A stretch of 40,468 nucleotides of DNA from Candidatus Omnitrophota bacterium (lineage in GTDB: Bacteria > Omnitrophota > Gorgyraeia > Gygaellales > Profunditerraquicolaceae): positions 1-40,468 of the forward strand of contig JAQURX010000016.1 in NCBI GenBank assembly GCA_028715415.1, given 5' to 3'. The notes below the pieces were generated by a model, which saw only the letters and a program-made list of their open reading frames with translations, did no database searches and was not told the origin of the DNA. A program made the translations under genes and the position numbers. This document shows, piece by piece, positions 26,808 through 34,909 of this stretch (position 1 is the stretch's first letter; each line of letters starts with the position of its first letter).

Positions 26808-26929
26808 AATGAATCTGCCGTCTTTTAAGTTTGAATTTTAGTGTTTCGCTTTCGGCGCTGAAAATTTTCTAATGCGCCTCCAGCAAAACACTAAAATTCA
26901 TATTCGCTCGAAAAGCCGACAGATTCATT
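26808..26929. repeat. Long inverted repeat, possible MITE-like remnant
   Basis: First part of the 332-nt gene-free stretch 26799-27130. Outer arms AATGAATCTGCCG (26808-26820) / CGACAGATTCATT (26917-26929) match at 12 of 13. Inner arms GAATTTTAGTGTTT (26833-26846) / AAACACTAAAATTC (26886-26899) match perfectly. The inner loop has a GCGC..GCGC hairpin. Short TTA repeats flank ATGAATCTG...CAGATTCAT (26806-26808 and 26929-26931), which could be a target duplication, though 3 nt may be chance. No open frame inside looks real. Confidence 0.7.
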
Positions 26930-26948
26930 TATAATAGTAAGCGTTTCA

Positions 26949-27106
26949 GCGGATGGCTTGGCTTGATTCTCGCAGCATGTAGTTTGTGCGAGCGGCCATG
27001 GTTCACCCGCTATAAACTCCAGTGAGAGCGAGCGCAAACTCCAAGCGAAGTCCCGCCACGGTGGGGCGGGACGAGCGGTGCTGCGAGAACAAGACAAGGC
27101 AGCCGC
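26949..27106 (+). promoter_or_regulatory. Large structured leader or repeat element upstream of metF
   Basis: Second part of the gene-free stretch. Closing arms of about 28 nt (26949-26976 with 27079-27106) include TTCTCGCAGCA / TGCTGCGAGAA, with one bulged A below it. Inside are a perfect GTCCCGCC (27050-27057) / GGCGGGAC (27065-27072) hairpin and an AGTTTG..CG (26981-26990) / CGCAAACT (27033-27040) stem, giving a cloverleaf-like plan. A TATAAT lies just upstream (26930-26935) without a good -35; if used, this whole structure would be in the metF 5' leader. It shares CACGGTGGGG and TTCAGCGG with the queA-tgt repeat, so it may instead be a dispersed element. It matches no riboswitch or housekeeping RNA I recognise. 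Confidence 0.55.
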
Positions 27107-27130
27107 GTAAGTAAAAAAGGAAATTATAAA

Positions 27131-28000
27131 ATGAATTTTAAAGAAAAATTGCAAGCTGGAAAGTTCTTAGTAACCTCAGAGATTGGGCCGCCAAAGGGGA
27201 TTGAGACGAAGTTACTTTTAGAGGATGCTGAACTTATTCGTTCAAGAGTGGATGCTATTAACGTTACTGACTTGCAGAGTTCGGTAATGCGCCTTGGTTC
27301 TTTGGCAGTCTGTGCTATGCTTAAACAAGCAGGCTTTGATCCAATCTATCAGTTAACCTGCCGCGACAGGAATCGCTTAGCTTTGCAATCAGATATTCTT
27401 TCTGCAGCCGCATTCGGTATTAATAATTTATTGATTTTAACTGGCGATCATCCAGCGCTTGGGGACCATCCTGAAGCAAAGCCGGTGTTTGACCTTGATT
27501 CTGTGCAATTACTGGAGGTTGTAAGGAAGCTTCAGGAAGGCACAGATATGAAAGGAAATAAATTAATTGGAGCTGCTCCGGAGTTTTGCGTTGGAGCAGT
27601 GGTTAATCCAGGAGCAGATCCGCTTGAGCCGCAGATATTGAAAATGGAGAAAAAGATTGCAGCTGGCGCACAATTTTTCCAAACCCAGGCAGTTTATGAC
27701 CTAAAAGTTTTTGAGAATTTCTTAAATAAGACCAAACATTTAAATACTACGATTATGGCTGGGATTGTGCTTTTAAAATCCGCAGGCATGGCGCGGTTTA
27801 TGAATAATAATGTTGCCGGAGTTTTTGTTCCGGATGATTTAATCAAAGAGATGGAATCGACTAAAGACAAACAGGCAAAATCTGTTGAGATTGCGGCTCG
27901 GCTGATTAAAGAATTAAAGCCGATGTGCAATGGAATACATGTTATGCCGATAGGCTGGGATAAAGTAGTGCCAAGAGTATTAGATGCAAGTGGACTATAA
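27131..28000 (+). CDS. metF: Methylenetetrahydrofolate reductase
   Basis: Reduces methylene-THF to methyl-THF, the methyl donor for the Wood-Ljungdahl pathway. 289 aa, TIM barrel: FLVTSEIGPPKG at the N terminus, INVTDLQ, YQLTCRDRNRLALQSDIL (folate/flavin block), ILTGDHPALGDHP, GAQFFQTQAVYD and HVMPIGWDK. It resembles the acetogen type rather than E. coli MetF. The zinc/Fe-S partner MetV often encoded beside it is absent from the window. SD AAGGAAA precedes the ATG. It lies 24 nt before cooS. Confidence 0.92.
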   Translation: MNFKEKLQAGKFLVTSEIGPPKGIETKLLLEDAELIRSRVDAINVTDLQSSVMRLGSLAVCAMLKQAGFDPIYQLTCRDRNRLALQSDILSAAAFGINNLLILTGDHPALGDHPEAKPVFDLDSVQLLEVVRKLQEGTDMKGNKLIGAAPEFCVGAVVNPGADPLEPQILKMEKKIAAGAQFFQTQAVYDLKVFENFLNKTKHLNTTIMAGIVLLKSAGMARFMNNNVAGVFVPDDLIKEMESTKDKQAKSVEIAARLIKELKPMCNGIHVMPIGWDKVVPRVLDASGL

Positions 28001-28024
28001 GTTTTTCTTCATAGGAGGCAGGTA

Positions 28025-29953
28025 ATGAGTGATGTTAAAACTAAATCAATAGACTTAGCAACGCAGGAAGTTTTGAAAAAAGCCCAGGAAGAAAATATCA
28101 AAACAACCTGGGATAGATTAGAGATGCAGCAGCCGCAGTGCGGTTTTGGGCAATTAGGTGTTTGCTGCACGGTTTGCAGTATGGGCCCTTGCCGCATTGA
28201 CCCGTTTGGCGAGGGTGCGCAAGTTGGCGTCTGCGGAGCGGATGCCGATACAATTACTGCAAGGAATTTAGCGCGTAAAATTGCTGTAGGAGCTGCTGCG
28301 CATTCAGACCATGGGAGAGATGTTGCAGAAGCCTTATGTCTAGTTGCCGAAGGGAGCATTAAACACAATCATCATGGGCACACGCATACTTATGAAATAT
28401 TAGATCCTGAAAAGCTTAAAGCCGTTGCTAAAGAATTTGAAATTGATATTAATAAGCCTCAAGAAGAAATCACAAAAGAATTAAGCAAAAAACTCCTTGA
28501 AGAATTTGGTAAGCAGCAGGGCGAATTAGTTTTTACTAAGCGGGCGCCAAATAAACGCAGAGAAATCTGGAAAAAATTAGGCATTACTCCACGCGGTATA
28601 GATAGAGAAGTAGTAGAACTGTTGCATACTACGACTATGGGCGTGGATAATGACTATAAGAATTTAATTAATACCGGTATGCGTTGTGCTTTATCCGACG
28701 GTTGGGGCGGGTCAATGGTTGCAACGGATGCGCAGGATATTATTTTAGGTAGTCCACAGCCAATAAGAGGCAAGGTTAATTTAGGTGTATTAAAAGAGAA
28801 TCAGGTAAATATTGTTGTGCATGGCCATGAGCCGGTTTTATCAGATATGGCGGTTAAGGCTATAAAAGACCCTGATTTATTAAAATTAGCTAAAAGTGTT
28901 GGAGCTGAAGGGATTAATTTAGCCGGTATTTGCTGTACGGCAAATGAAGTTTTAATGCGCCATGGAATCCCGATTGCGGGAAACTTCTTACAGCAGGAGT
29001 TAGCAATTATAACGGGTGCGGTTGAAGTAATGATGGTGGATGTGCAGTGTATTATGCCTGCTCTTCAAGAAGTAGCAAGTTGTTTCCATACAAAATTAAT
29101 TACCACAAACCAGAAGGCGCGTTTTCCCGGAGTAACCCATATAGAATTTAGCCACGAGAACGCCTATGAAACAACTAAACAGATTGTAAAAACTGCGATA
29201 GAAAATTTTGCCAATCGCAAAAAAGACAGAGTTAATATTCCTAAGCAGGAGATGGATCTCGTAGCAGGTTTTACTAAAGAGGGCGTCTTTCAGATGTTAG
29301 GAGGAAAGTATCGTGCAACTTACCGTCCCTTAAATGACGCGATTATCTCTGGGAAAATCCGTGGATTGGCAGGCGTTGTCGGCTGCAATAATCCTAAGCA
29401 AACACACGATTATTTTCATACGGCATTAGTAAAAGAATTAATTAAGAATGATGTTTTGGTTTTACAGACCGGTTGTTCTGCGATTGCCTGTGCAAAACAA
29501 GGGTTACTTATCCCGGAAGCGGCTAAAACTTATGCTGGAAAAGGATTGCAGGAGATTTGTGAGGCAGTAGGGATCCCTCCGGTTCTGCATTTAGGTTCTT
29601 GTGTGGATAATTCACGCATTTTAACCGCAGCTTCGCAAATAATAGCAGAAGGTGGATTAGGAGAAGATTTATCTGATATCCCGGCAGCAGGCTGTGCTCC
29701 TGAATGGATGTCGGAAAAAGCAATTACTATCGGTTTTTATTTTGTTGCATCAGGCGTTTATACTGTATTTGGCTCAACTCCTTTTGCAACTTTAGGAAGT
29801 AAGAATTTAACAGAATATCTTACTAATGGTTTAGAAAAAGTTGTGGGAGGAAGGTTTGAGTTCTGTGATGATCCGTTAAAGATGGCAAAGCTCATGATTA
29901 ATCATATTGATAAAAAACGAGAAGCGTTAAAATTAAAGCCTGCCGCGCACTAA
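28025..29953 (+). CDS. cooS: Nickel-dependent CO dehydrogenase catalytic subunit
   Basis: Interconverts CO and CO2; as AcsA-type subunit it supplies CO to acetyl-CoA synthase. 642 aa. The N-terminal cluster motif CGFGQLGVCCTVCSMGPCRI plus GVCGAD provides B- and D-cluster cysteines. C-cluster ligands appear in order: HGHEPV (His), NLAGICCTANEV, DVQCIMPALQEVA, VVGCNNPKQTHDYF, LQTGCSAIACAKQG and LHLGSCVDNSRI. All positions expected for an active enzyme are present. SD AGGAGG is strong. It is followed 1 nt later by a CooF-like ferredoxin and then an FAD oxidoreductase and acsB. Confidence 0.96.
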   Translation: MSDVKTKSIDLATQEVLKKAQEENIKTTWDRLEMQQPQCGFGQLGVCCTVCSMGPCRIDPFGEGAQVGVCGADADTITARNLARKIAVGAAAHSDHGRDVAEALCLVAEGSIKHNHHGHTHTYEILDPEKLKAVAKEFEIDINKPQEEITKELSKKLLEEFGKQQGELVFTKRAPNKRREIWKKLGITPRGIDREVVELLHTTTMGVDNDYKNLINTGMRCALSDGWGGSMVATDAQDIILGSPQPIRGKVNLGVLKENQVNIVVHGHEPVLSDMAVKAIKDPDLLKLAKSVGAEGINLAGICCTANEVLMRHGIPIAGNFLQQELAIITGAVEVMMVDVQCIMPALQEVASCFHTKLITTNQKARFPGVTHIEFSHENAYETTKQIVKTAIENFANRKKDRVNIPKQEMDLVAGFTKEGVFQMLGGKYRATYRPLNDAIISGKIRGLAGVVGCNNPKQTHDYFHTALVKELIKNDVLVLQTGCSAIACAKQGLLIPEAAKTYAGKGLQEICEAVGIPPVLHLGSCVDNSRILTAASQIIAEGGLGEDLSDIPAAGCAPEWMSEKAITIGFYFVASGVYTVFGSTPFATLGSKNLTEYLTNGLEKVVGGRFEFCDDPLKMAKLMINHIDKKREALKLKPAAH

Positions 29954-29954
29954 T

Positions 29955-30455
29955 ATGAAAAAACTGTATTATGAAGTAAAAAAATGTTTAGGCTGCAAGT
30001 CTTGCGAGATTAGCTGTAGTATCGCGCATTCAAAGACAAGCGACCTATTTAAAATGCTTAAAGAAGAAACAGTGCCTCTTCCTCGTAAAAAAGTTTTTTC
30101 TTCCGATAGCAAGAACTATCCGGTTTCCTGCCGTCATTGTAAGGAGGCTAAGTGTGTGGATGCTTGTATGGCAGTTGCATTAACTTATGATGCAAAAAAA
30201 GGCATTGTTAATCATGATGAATCACGCTGTGTTGGCTGCTGGATGTGCGTTATGGCTTGTCCTTATGGAGCAATCAGACCGAATATAAAAGCAAAGATTC
30301 CCGTTAGATGCGATAAATGTACACCCCCACACCAATTGCAAAATAATAAACATGAATTCCTCAATTGGTGTGGGGGTGTAGATGAGCCATCTTGCGTTAA
30401 GGCATGCCCTACACATGCAATTGTCTGGCAGGAAGAGGAGCTTACGAAAAAATGA
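29955..30455 (+). CDS. CooF-like four-cluster ferredoxin with an element-encoded insertion
   Basis: 166-aa polyferredoxin that likely takes electrons from CooS. Cysteine groups: CLGCKSCEISC, CRHCKEAKCVDAC, CVGCWMCVMACPYGAI, and CDKC (Cys119, Cys122) with CVKACP (Cys147, Cys151). Between Cys122 and Cys147 are 24 residues where relatives usually have about 7-11. Residues 123-142 (TPPHQLQ...WCGGV) are encoded precisely by a perfect DNA palindrome, 30320-30380, related to another in the window. Reading frame and all cluster cysteines survive, so the protein may still fold with an extra loop. It overlaps the next gene by 4 nt. Confidence 0.92.
   Translation: MKKLYYEVKKCLGCKSCEISCSIAHSKTSDLFKMLKEETVPLPRKKVFSSDSKNYPVSCRHCKEAKCVDACMAVALTYDAKKGIVNHDESRCVGCWMCVMACPYGAIRPNIKAKIPVRCDKCTPPHQLQNNKHEFLNWCGGVDEPSCVKACPTHAIVWQEEELTKK
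30320..30380. repeat. Palindromic element copy 2, inside the ferredoxin gene
   Basis: Perfect 19-nt arms (30320-30338 and 30362-30380) around a 23-nt centre, 61 nt in total. The left arm contains ACACCCCCACACC, and the 11 nt ACCCCCACACC are shared exactly with copy 1 at 23297. The two copies are read in different frames relative to their host genes (KQGVGV versus NWCGGV). This fits insertion or spread at DNA level rather than shared protein ancestry. Confidence 0.85.
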
Positions 30456-31717
30456 AACAATATCTGATTATCGGAAACTCTGCAGCAGGAATTTCTGCAG
30501 TTGAAGCAATCCGTGCAAAAGATAAAACTTCCAAGATTACCATCATCTCCGATGAGGATTATCCTTCTTATTGCCGTTGCCTTATCTCTTATTATTTGGC
30601 TGGCGATATTAAGGAAGAAAAAATACTCTTGCGCCCGGATGCTTTTTATAAAGAAAATAATATTGAGCTAATTTTAAATAAAAGAGTAGACCGGGTTAAC
30701 CCTAAGAAAAATCAGGTTGTTTGCGTGGATAAAACTTTAATTAATTATGACACGCTTCTTATCGCAACAGGGGCCCGTCCTAAATTCCCCGAAATTAAGG
30801 GGATAAAGAAAACAGGGGTGTTTGGTTTCAGGACAATACAAGACGCAAAGAAAATAAGCGAGCAGGTTAATTTGATAAAGAGTGCTTGTGTTTTAGGAGG
30901 GGGGCTTGTCGGACTTAAGGCAGCATATGGATTAAAGAAAAGAAAAGTTGACGTAAAAGTAATCGTTAAGTCAAAACAGATTTTATCGCAAATGCTGGAT
31001 GCTCAAGCAGCTTCAATGGTGCAGAAAAGGCTAGAAGAAAATGGCATTGATGTAATCTTAGGCCGGGATATAACAGAGGTAATCGGCGAAGGGGAAATGA
31101 AGGCGGTAAAATTAGATTCTGGAAAGGCTTTGGAATGTTCTTTGTTGGTTGTAGGAAAAGGTGTCCAGCCGAATATGGAATTAGTCAAAGAAACAGAGAT
31201 TAAGGTTGGTGAAGGGATTATTACCGGGAAAGATTTAAAGACAAATGTAGAGAATATTTTTTCTGCCGGGGATGTTTGTGAGAATTATGATTTAACTCTT
31301 GGAAAGCCTAGTATTAATGCTCTCTGGCCGGTGGCAGTTGAACAGGGGAAAGCAGCAGGGAGTAATATGGCAGGAGAGAATATTATTTATGACGGTTCTT
31401 TAGGGATGAATTCAATTGAGTTTTTCGGCCTTCCGGTTATTTCTTTGGGTATCTATAAAGTAGATGAAGCTAGTAAGGATTATGAGGTGATCAAAGTTAT
31501 AGATGATAAAGCAAATCTTTATAAAAAGATAGTTTTGCATAATAATAATTTAGTCGGCGCAGTATTTGCCGGCGACATAAGAAATAGCGGAGTTTTCTTG
31601 AAGCTGATAAAAGAGCGCGTCGATGTAACGCCTTTTAAGGATAAATTATTAGAGGAAAATTTTGGTTTTCCCGGGATTATAGATTTCCTGAAAGATAAGG
31701 AGCGGATATATGTCTAA
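30452..31717 (+). CDS. FAD-dependent NAD(P)-linked oxidoreductase
   Basis: 421-aa pyridine nucleotide-disulfide oxidoreductase-type flavoprotein. FAD-binding LIIGNSAAGISAVEAIRA at the N terminus, ATG motif LLIATGARPKFPEI, second Rossmann fold CVLGGGLVGLKAAYGLKKR for NAD(P)H, and FAD-closing FSAGDVCENYDLTLG. It uses the ATG at 30452 (ATGA overlap with the ferredoxin); a longer frame from 30404 would overlap the ferredoxin by 52 nt without need. Similar flavoproteins accompany cooS-cooF pairs and can pass electrons from ferredoxin to NAD(P) or to rubredoxin. Its partner here is inferred. Confidence 0.88.
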   Translation: MKQYLIIGNSAAGISAVEAIRAKDKTSKITIISDEDYPSYCRCLISYYLAGDIKEEKILLRPDAFYKENNIELILNKRVDRVNPKKNQVVCVDKTLINYDTLLIATGARPKFPEIKGIKKTGVFGFRTIQDAKKISEQVNLIKSACVLGGGLVGLKAAYGLKKRKVDVKVIVKSKQILSQMLDAQAASMVQKRLEENGIDVILGRDITEVIGEGEMKAVKLDSGKALECSLLVVGKGVQPNMELVKETEIKVGEGIITGKDLKTNVENIFSAGDVCENYDLTLGKPSINALWPVAVEQGKAAGSNMAGENIIYDGSLGMNSIEFFGLPVISLGIYKVDEASKDYEVIKVIDDKANLYKKIVLHNNNLVGAVFAGDIRNSGVFLKLIKERVDVTPFKDKLLEENFGFPGIIDFLKDKERIYV

Positions 31718-33893
31718 GATTGTGGCAACTCTTGCGATTAATGGCGCAAATCAGGTTTTTAAACAAGCATCTGATTTTCTAAATAAAGCGATAAAAGAAA
31801 AAGGCAAAGAGCAAAAGGTGGGCTTCCCGGAAACTGCATTTTATCTTCCCATGGCAAATGCTTTATTGGGGGCAAAAGTAGAAACTCTTCAGGATATGCT
31901 TCCTATATTAGAGCATGCTAAATTGCTCCTACCTAAAAGTGTGCCAACTGATAAAGTCTGGCTTCCTTATTTAGGGGATGTTTTAAATGCCGGTATGTCT
32001 ACTTTATTTAGCGAAGAAATTATTATGGCGCTGCGTTATCTTTACGCCGAAGAGCCGCAGAAAGATTGCAATGGATTTTTTAGCGATACAATTTTGCGGT
32101 CATTAGGTATACAGCTTGTTGATGGTCGTATGTCGGGGTTTGCCGCAATCTTAGGAGCAGCTCCTGATAATAAAACCGCAGTTAAAATTATCCGCGATTT
32201 GCAGGAAAGAAATATTCTTATTTTCGTCGGTTCATCTGTGGGGAATCGTTCCATTATCGACCAGCTGTTAGAAGAAAATGTGCAGATGGGCTGGGACAAT
32301 TATATTGTTCCTTACGGACGCGATACAATCTCTGGAATTTATGCATTGAATTGGGCAATACGTGCAGCTTTAACCTTTGGGGGGATTAAAGCAGGAGAGG
32401 CACAAAAATGCTTGCAGTATACTAAAGAGCGCGTTTTGGCATTCGGTTTGGTTTTAGGTGCATTAGATGAAATAAAAGTTGCGACAGGCGCCGGTGCGAT
32501 AAATATGGGTTTCCCGATTATTGCAGATACGGATATCCCGGAGATAAAAGCCTCGGGAATAACTACCTATGAAGCATTGGTTAAGGAATTGGATTATAAA
32601 AAATTAGTTCCTCGTTGTATTGAGGTAAGAGGGATAAAGGTTGCTGTGAGTAATATCCCTGTTCCGGTTGCATATGCTGCTGCATTTGAGGGCGAGCGTG
32701 TTAGAAAAGAGCAATTGCATGTTGAATTTGGCGGGAAGGCAAGCCTTGCTTTTGAATATTTGATTACAAAGAAATCTGAAGAAGTAGAAGATGGCTTAAT
32801 TGAATTGATCGGCCCTGATGTTGATAAATTGGAAGGCGATAGCAAATCTTTGCCTTTGGCAATTGTTGTTGAGGTTGCCGGGCGCAAGATGCAAAAAGAT
32901 TTTGAGCCGATATTAGAACGCCAGATTCACCGCTTTACAAATTACGCGATGGGCTTAATGCACGTCGGCCAGCGCGATATGAACTGGATCAGGATTTCAA
33001 AGGATGCTTTTGCAAAAGGCTTTAGGTTAAAGCATATAGGTGTAATTTTGCATGCGATGCTGCATCAGGAATACAGCGCAATTGTTGATAAAATTCAAGT
33101 TAAGCTTTATACAAAAAAAGAAGATGTGGAGAAATTGTTAACCGCCGCAAAAAAGAGCTATGATGAACGCGATGCGCGCCTTGAGGGGATGACGGATGAA
33201 AGCGTGGATACTTTTTATTCCTGTTTATTATGCCAGTCTTTTGCGCCGAATCATGTTTGTATAGTAAGCCCCGAGCGCTTAGGCCTTTGCGGCGCTTATT
33301 CCTGGCTTGATGCAAAAGCTTCATTTGAAATTACTCCAACCGGGCCGAATCAGCCGATTGAAAAAGGCCGCTTACTTAATGAAAAAATCGGGCAATGGGA
33401 TAATATAAATACTTTCATTAGAAATAAATCCAATAAAACTATTGAAACAGTGAGTATGTATTCTTTGATGGATTCTCCTCAGTCTTCATGCGGATGTTTT
33501 GAATGTATCGTCGCGATTATCCCTGAGGCAAACGGGATAATGGTTGTGCATCGTGATTACGCCGGAATGACTCCAAGCGGCATGACTTTTACAACCCTTG
33601 CAGGTTCTGTCGGAGGGGGGGTGCAGACTCCAGGGTTCTTAGGAGTAGGCAAGCTTTATATTTTAAGCAAAAAGTTTGTTTCCGCCGAAGGTGGGCTTAA
33701 GCGTGTTGTCTGGATGCCTAAAGAATTAAAAGAAATCTTAGGTGAAAAATTAACTAAGCGAGCGCAAGAATTAGGCATGCCGGATTTGATTGATAGGATT
33801 GCCGATGAAACTAAGGCTGTTACTTCCGAAGAGTTGCTGGGATTTTTAGAAAAGGCCAAGCACCCTGTTTTGGAAATGGAACCGTTAATTTAG
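31710..33893 (+). CDS. acsB: CO-methylating acetyl-CoA synthase
   Basis: Condenses CO, a corrinoid-bound methyl group and CoA to acetyl-CoA. 727 aa, full bacterial length with the N-terminal CODH-binding domain, unlike the shorter archaeal CdhC. A-cluster cysteines are visible as CLLCQSFAPNHVC, followed by ERLGLCGAYSW and the nickel-binding SSCGCFEC. Other strong blocks are GWDNYIVPYGRDTISGIYAL and HVGQRDMNWIRISKDAFAKG. It overlaps the flavoprotein gene by 8 nt. Corrinoid protein and methyltransferase genes are not nearby. Confidence 0.97.
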   Translation: MSKIVATLAINGANQVFKQASDFLNKAIKEKGKEQKVGFPETAFYLPMANALLGAKVETLQDMLPILEHAKLLLPKSVPTDKVWLPYLGDVLNAGMSTLFSEEIIMALRYLYAEEPQKDCNGFFSDTILRSLGIQLVDGRMSGFAAILGAAPDNKTAVKIIRDLQERNILIFVGSSVGNRSIIDQLLEENVQMGWDNYIVPYGRDTISGIYALNWAIRAALTFGGIKAGEAQKCLQYTKERVLAFGLVLGALDEIKVATGAGAINMGFPIIADTDIPEIKASGITTYEALVKELDYKKLVPRCIEVRGIKVAVSNIPVPVAYAAAFEGERVRKEQLHVEFGGKASLAFEYLITKKSEEVEDGLIELIGPDVDKLEGDSKSLPLAIVVEVAGRKMQKDFEPILERQIHRFTNYAMGLMHVGQRDMNWIRISKDAFAKGFRLKHIGVILHAMLHQEYSAIVDKIQVKLYTKKEDVEKLLTAAKKSYDERDARLEGMTDESVDTFYSCLLCQSFAPNHVCIVSPERLGLCGAYSWLDAKASFEITPTGPNQPIEKGRLLNEKIGQWDNINTFIRNKSNKTIETVSMYSLMDSPQSSCGCFECIVAIIPEANGIMVVHRDYAGMTPSGMTFTTLAGSVGGGVQTPGFLGVGKLYILSKKFVSAEGGLKRVVWMPKELKEILGEKLTKRAQELGMPDLIDRIADETKAVTSEELLGFLEKAKHPVLEMEPLI

Positions 33894-33904
33894 AGAAATA
33901 TTTC

Positions 33905-33932
33905 TTGACGTATACTGTTGGGTATGTATAAT
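33905..33932 (+). promoter_or_regulatory. Promoter for the TPR gene
   Basis: TTGACG (33905-33910), 16-bp spacer, TATAAT (33927-33932), beginning 11 nt after the acsB stop. The expected start point near 33939 leaves a leader of about 16 nt before the ATG at 33955, which has no visible SD. Confidence 0.6.
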
Positions 33933-33954
33933 ATTAGTATACAACAATTTAAAA

Positions 33955-34794
33955 ATGCAAAAACCCCACCAAAGTTACCCCAAAGAAATTAAAATAACAT
34001 CTAAATTAATATTAGTTTGTTTTGTTTCTTTGTTTTTTGTGCAGTATGCCTATGGCGATAATTTGCTTGCTGAATTGAAAGAGGGCTTTGGCAATAAAAC
34101 GCAAACCTCTTCAAATAAGAACAAGAAAAATAAGAAGGCAAAAAAAGAAGACGAACCTACTGCTATTGAAGAGCAGGCTATGATGTATAGGCAGCAGGGT
34201 ATAGAATTGCAAAGGATTGGAAATATTGATGGGGCGATGAGCTTGTATCAAAAAGCGATAGAATTAGACCCTACTTATGCTGTTGCATACAATGATTTAG
34301 GCGTTCTTTATGAAGCAAAGGGTTTTACCGACAGGGCAGAAGAGAGTTATTTAAGGGCGAATAAGATTGACCCAAACCTTTTAAGTGCTTATTCTAATCT
34401 GGCTTTAGTTTATGAATCAAAACGCGATTTGAAGAAAGCGGCTTTCTATTGGAAAGAAAGAGCAGCGTTAGGTTCTCCGGATGATCCTTGGACGGAAAAA
34501 GCAAGAAAACGCTATGAGGATATAAAATCTGTTTCTTCTGACACTCCCTATAAAGATGCAATAGAGCAGGAAGCAATTGGGATGGTTAAGGATATAGAGA
34601 ATCAAAAAGCTTACCTTAGTAAAGACGATAAAGCTCAGGCAAGGGTTACTTTTGCCAAGGCTAAGAAGATTTATAAGAAAGGCGATGAAGCAACTGCTAT
34701 TAAGTTTGCAATTGATGCAAACCAGCTCGATCCTTCTAATACTGAAATAGAGGAATTCATTGATAAAGCCACAAACAGGCGATTATCAAGATAG
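33955..34794 (+). CDS. Exported TPR-repeat protein
   Basis: 279 aa. A hydrophobic signal segment (about 17-33) ending in AYG suggests export to the periplasm. A Lys/Asn-rich linker (50-68) follows, then two clear tetratricopeptide repeats (about 78-145: GNIDGAMSLYQKAIELDP and GFTDRAEESYLRANKIDP), a weaker third, and a C-terminal helical part with a degenerate repeat (EATAIKFAIDANQLDPSN). TPR modules bind other proteins; no specific partner is evident. It has its own promoter, so it is independent of acsB. Confidence 0.82.
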   Translation: MQKPHQSYPKEIKITSKLILVCFVSLFFVQYAYGDNLLAELKEGFGNKTQTSSNKNKKNKKAKKEDEPTAIEEQAMMYRQQGIELQRIGNIDGAMSLYQKAIELDPTYAVAYNDLGVLYEAKGFTDRAEESYLRANKIDPNLLSAYSNLALVYESKRDLKKAAFYWKERAALGSPDDPWTEKARKRYEDIKSVSSDTPYKDAIEQEAIGMVKDIENQKAYLSKDDKAQARVTFAKAKKIYKKGDEATAIKFAIDANQLDPSNTEIEEFIDKATNRRLSR

Positions 34795-34801
34795 AATTTA
34801 C

Positions 34802-34869
34802 ATTTTATGTTTGTGTTCGGCTTAAAAGCTAACCCAGAATCCTTAAGCTGGAAGCCGAAGGGATAAAAT
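34802..34869. other. Inverted repeat in the gap before polA
   Basis: Arms ATTTTAT (34802-34808) / ATAAAAT (34863-34869) and TTCGGCTT (34816-34823) / AAGCCGAA (34852-34859) form a two-tier hairpin with a 28-nt loop. There is no continuous T-tract directly after the stem. It may act as a weak terminator for the TPR gene or as part of the polA leader. Confidence 0.45.
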
Positions 34870-34909
34870 CTCCTACCGTAAATTGATTTCCATGAATAAG
34901 TTTTAGTTA

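Noticed and set aside
26891-27154. Minus-strand 87-aa open frame across the metF leader
   Set aside because: It lies entirely over inverted repeats, shows no family resemblance, and its composition follows the palindromes.
30404-30451. Longer start for the FAD oxidoreductase
   Set aside because: It adds 16 residues encoded by ferredoxin codons in another frame; the ATG at 30452 places the FAD motif directly at the N terminus as expected.
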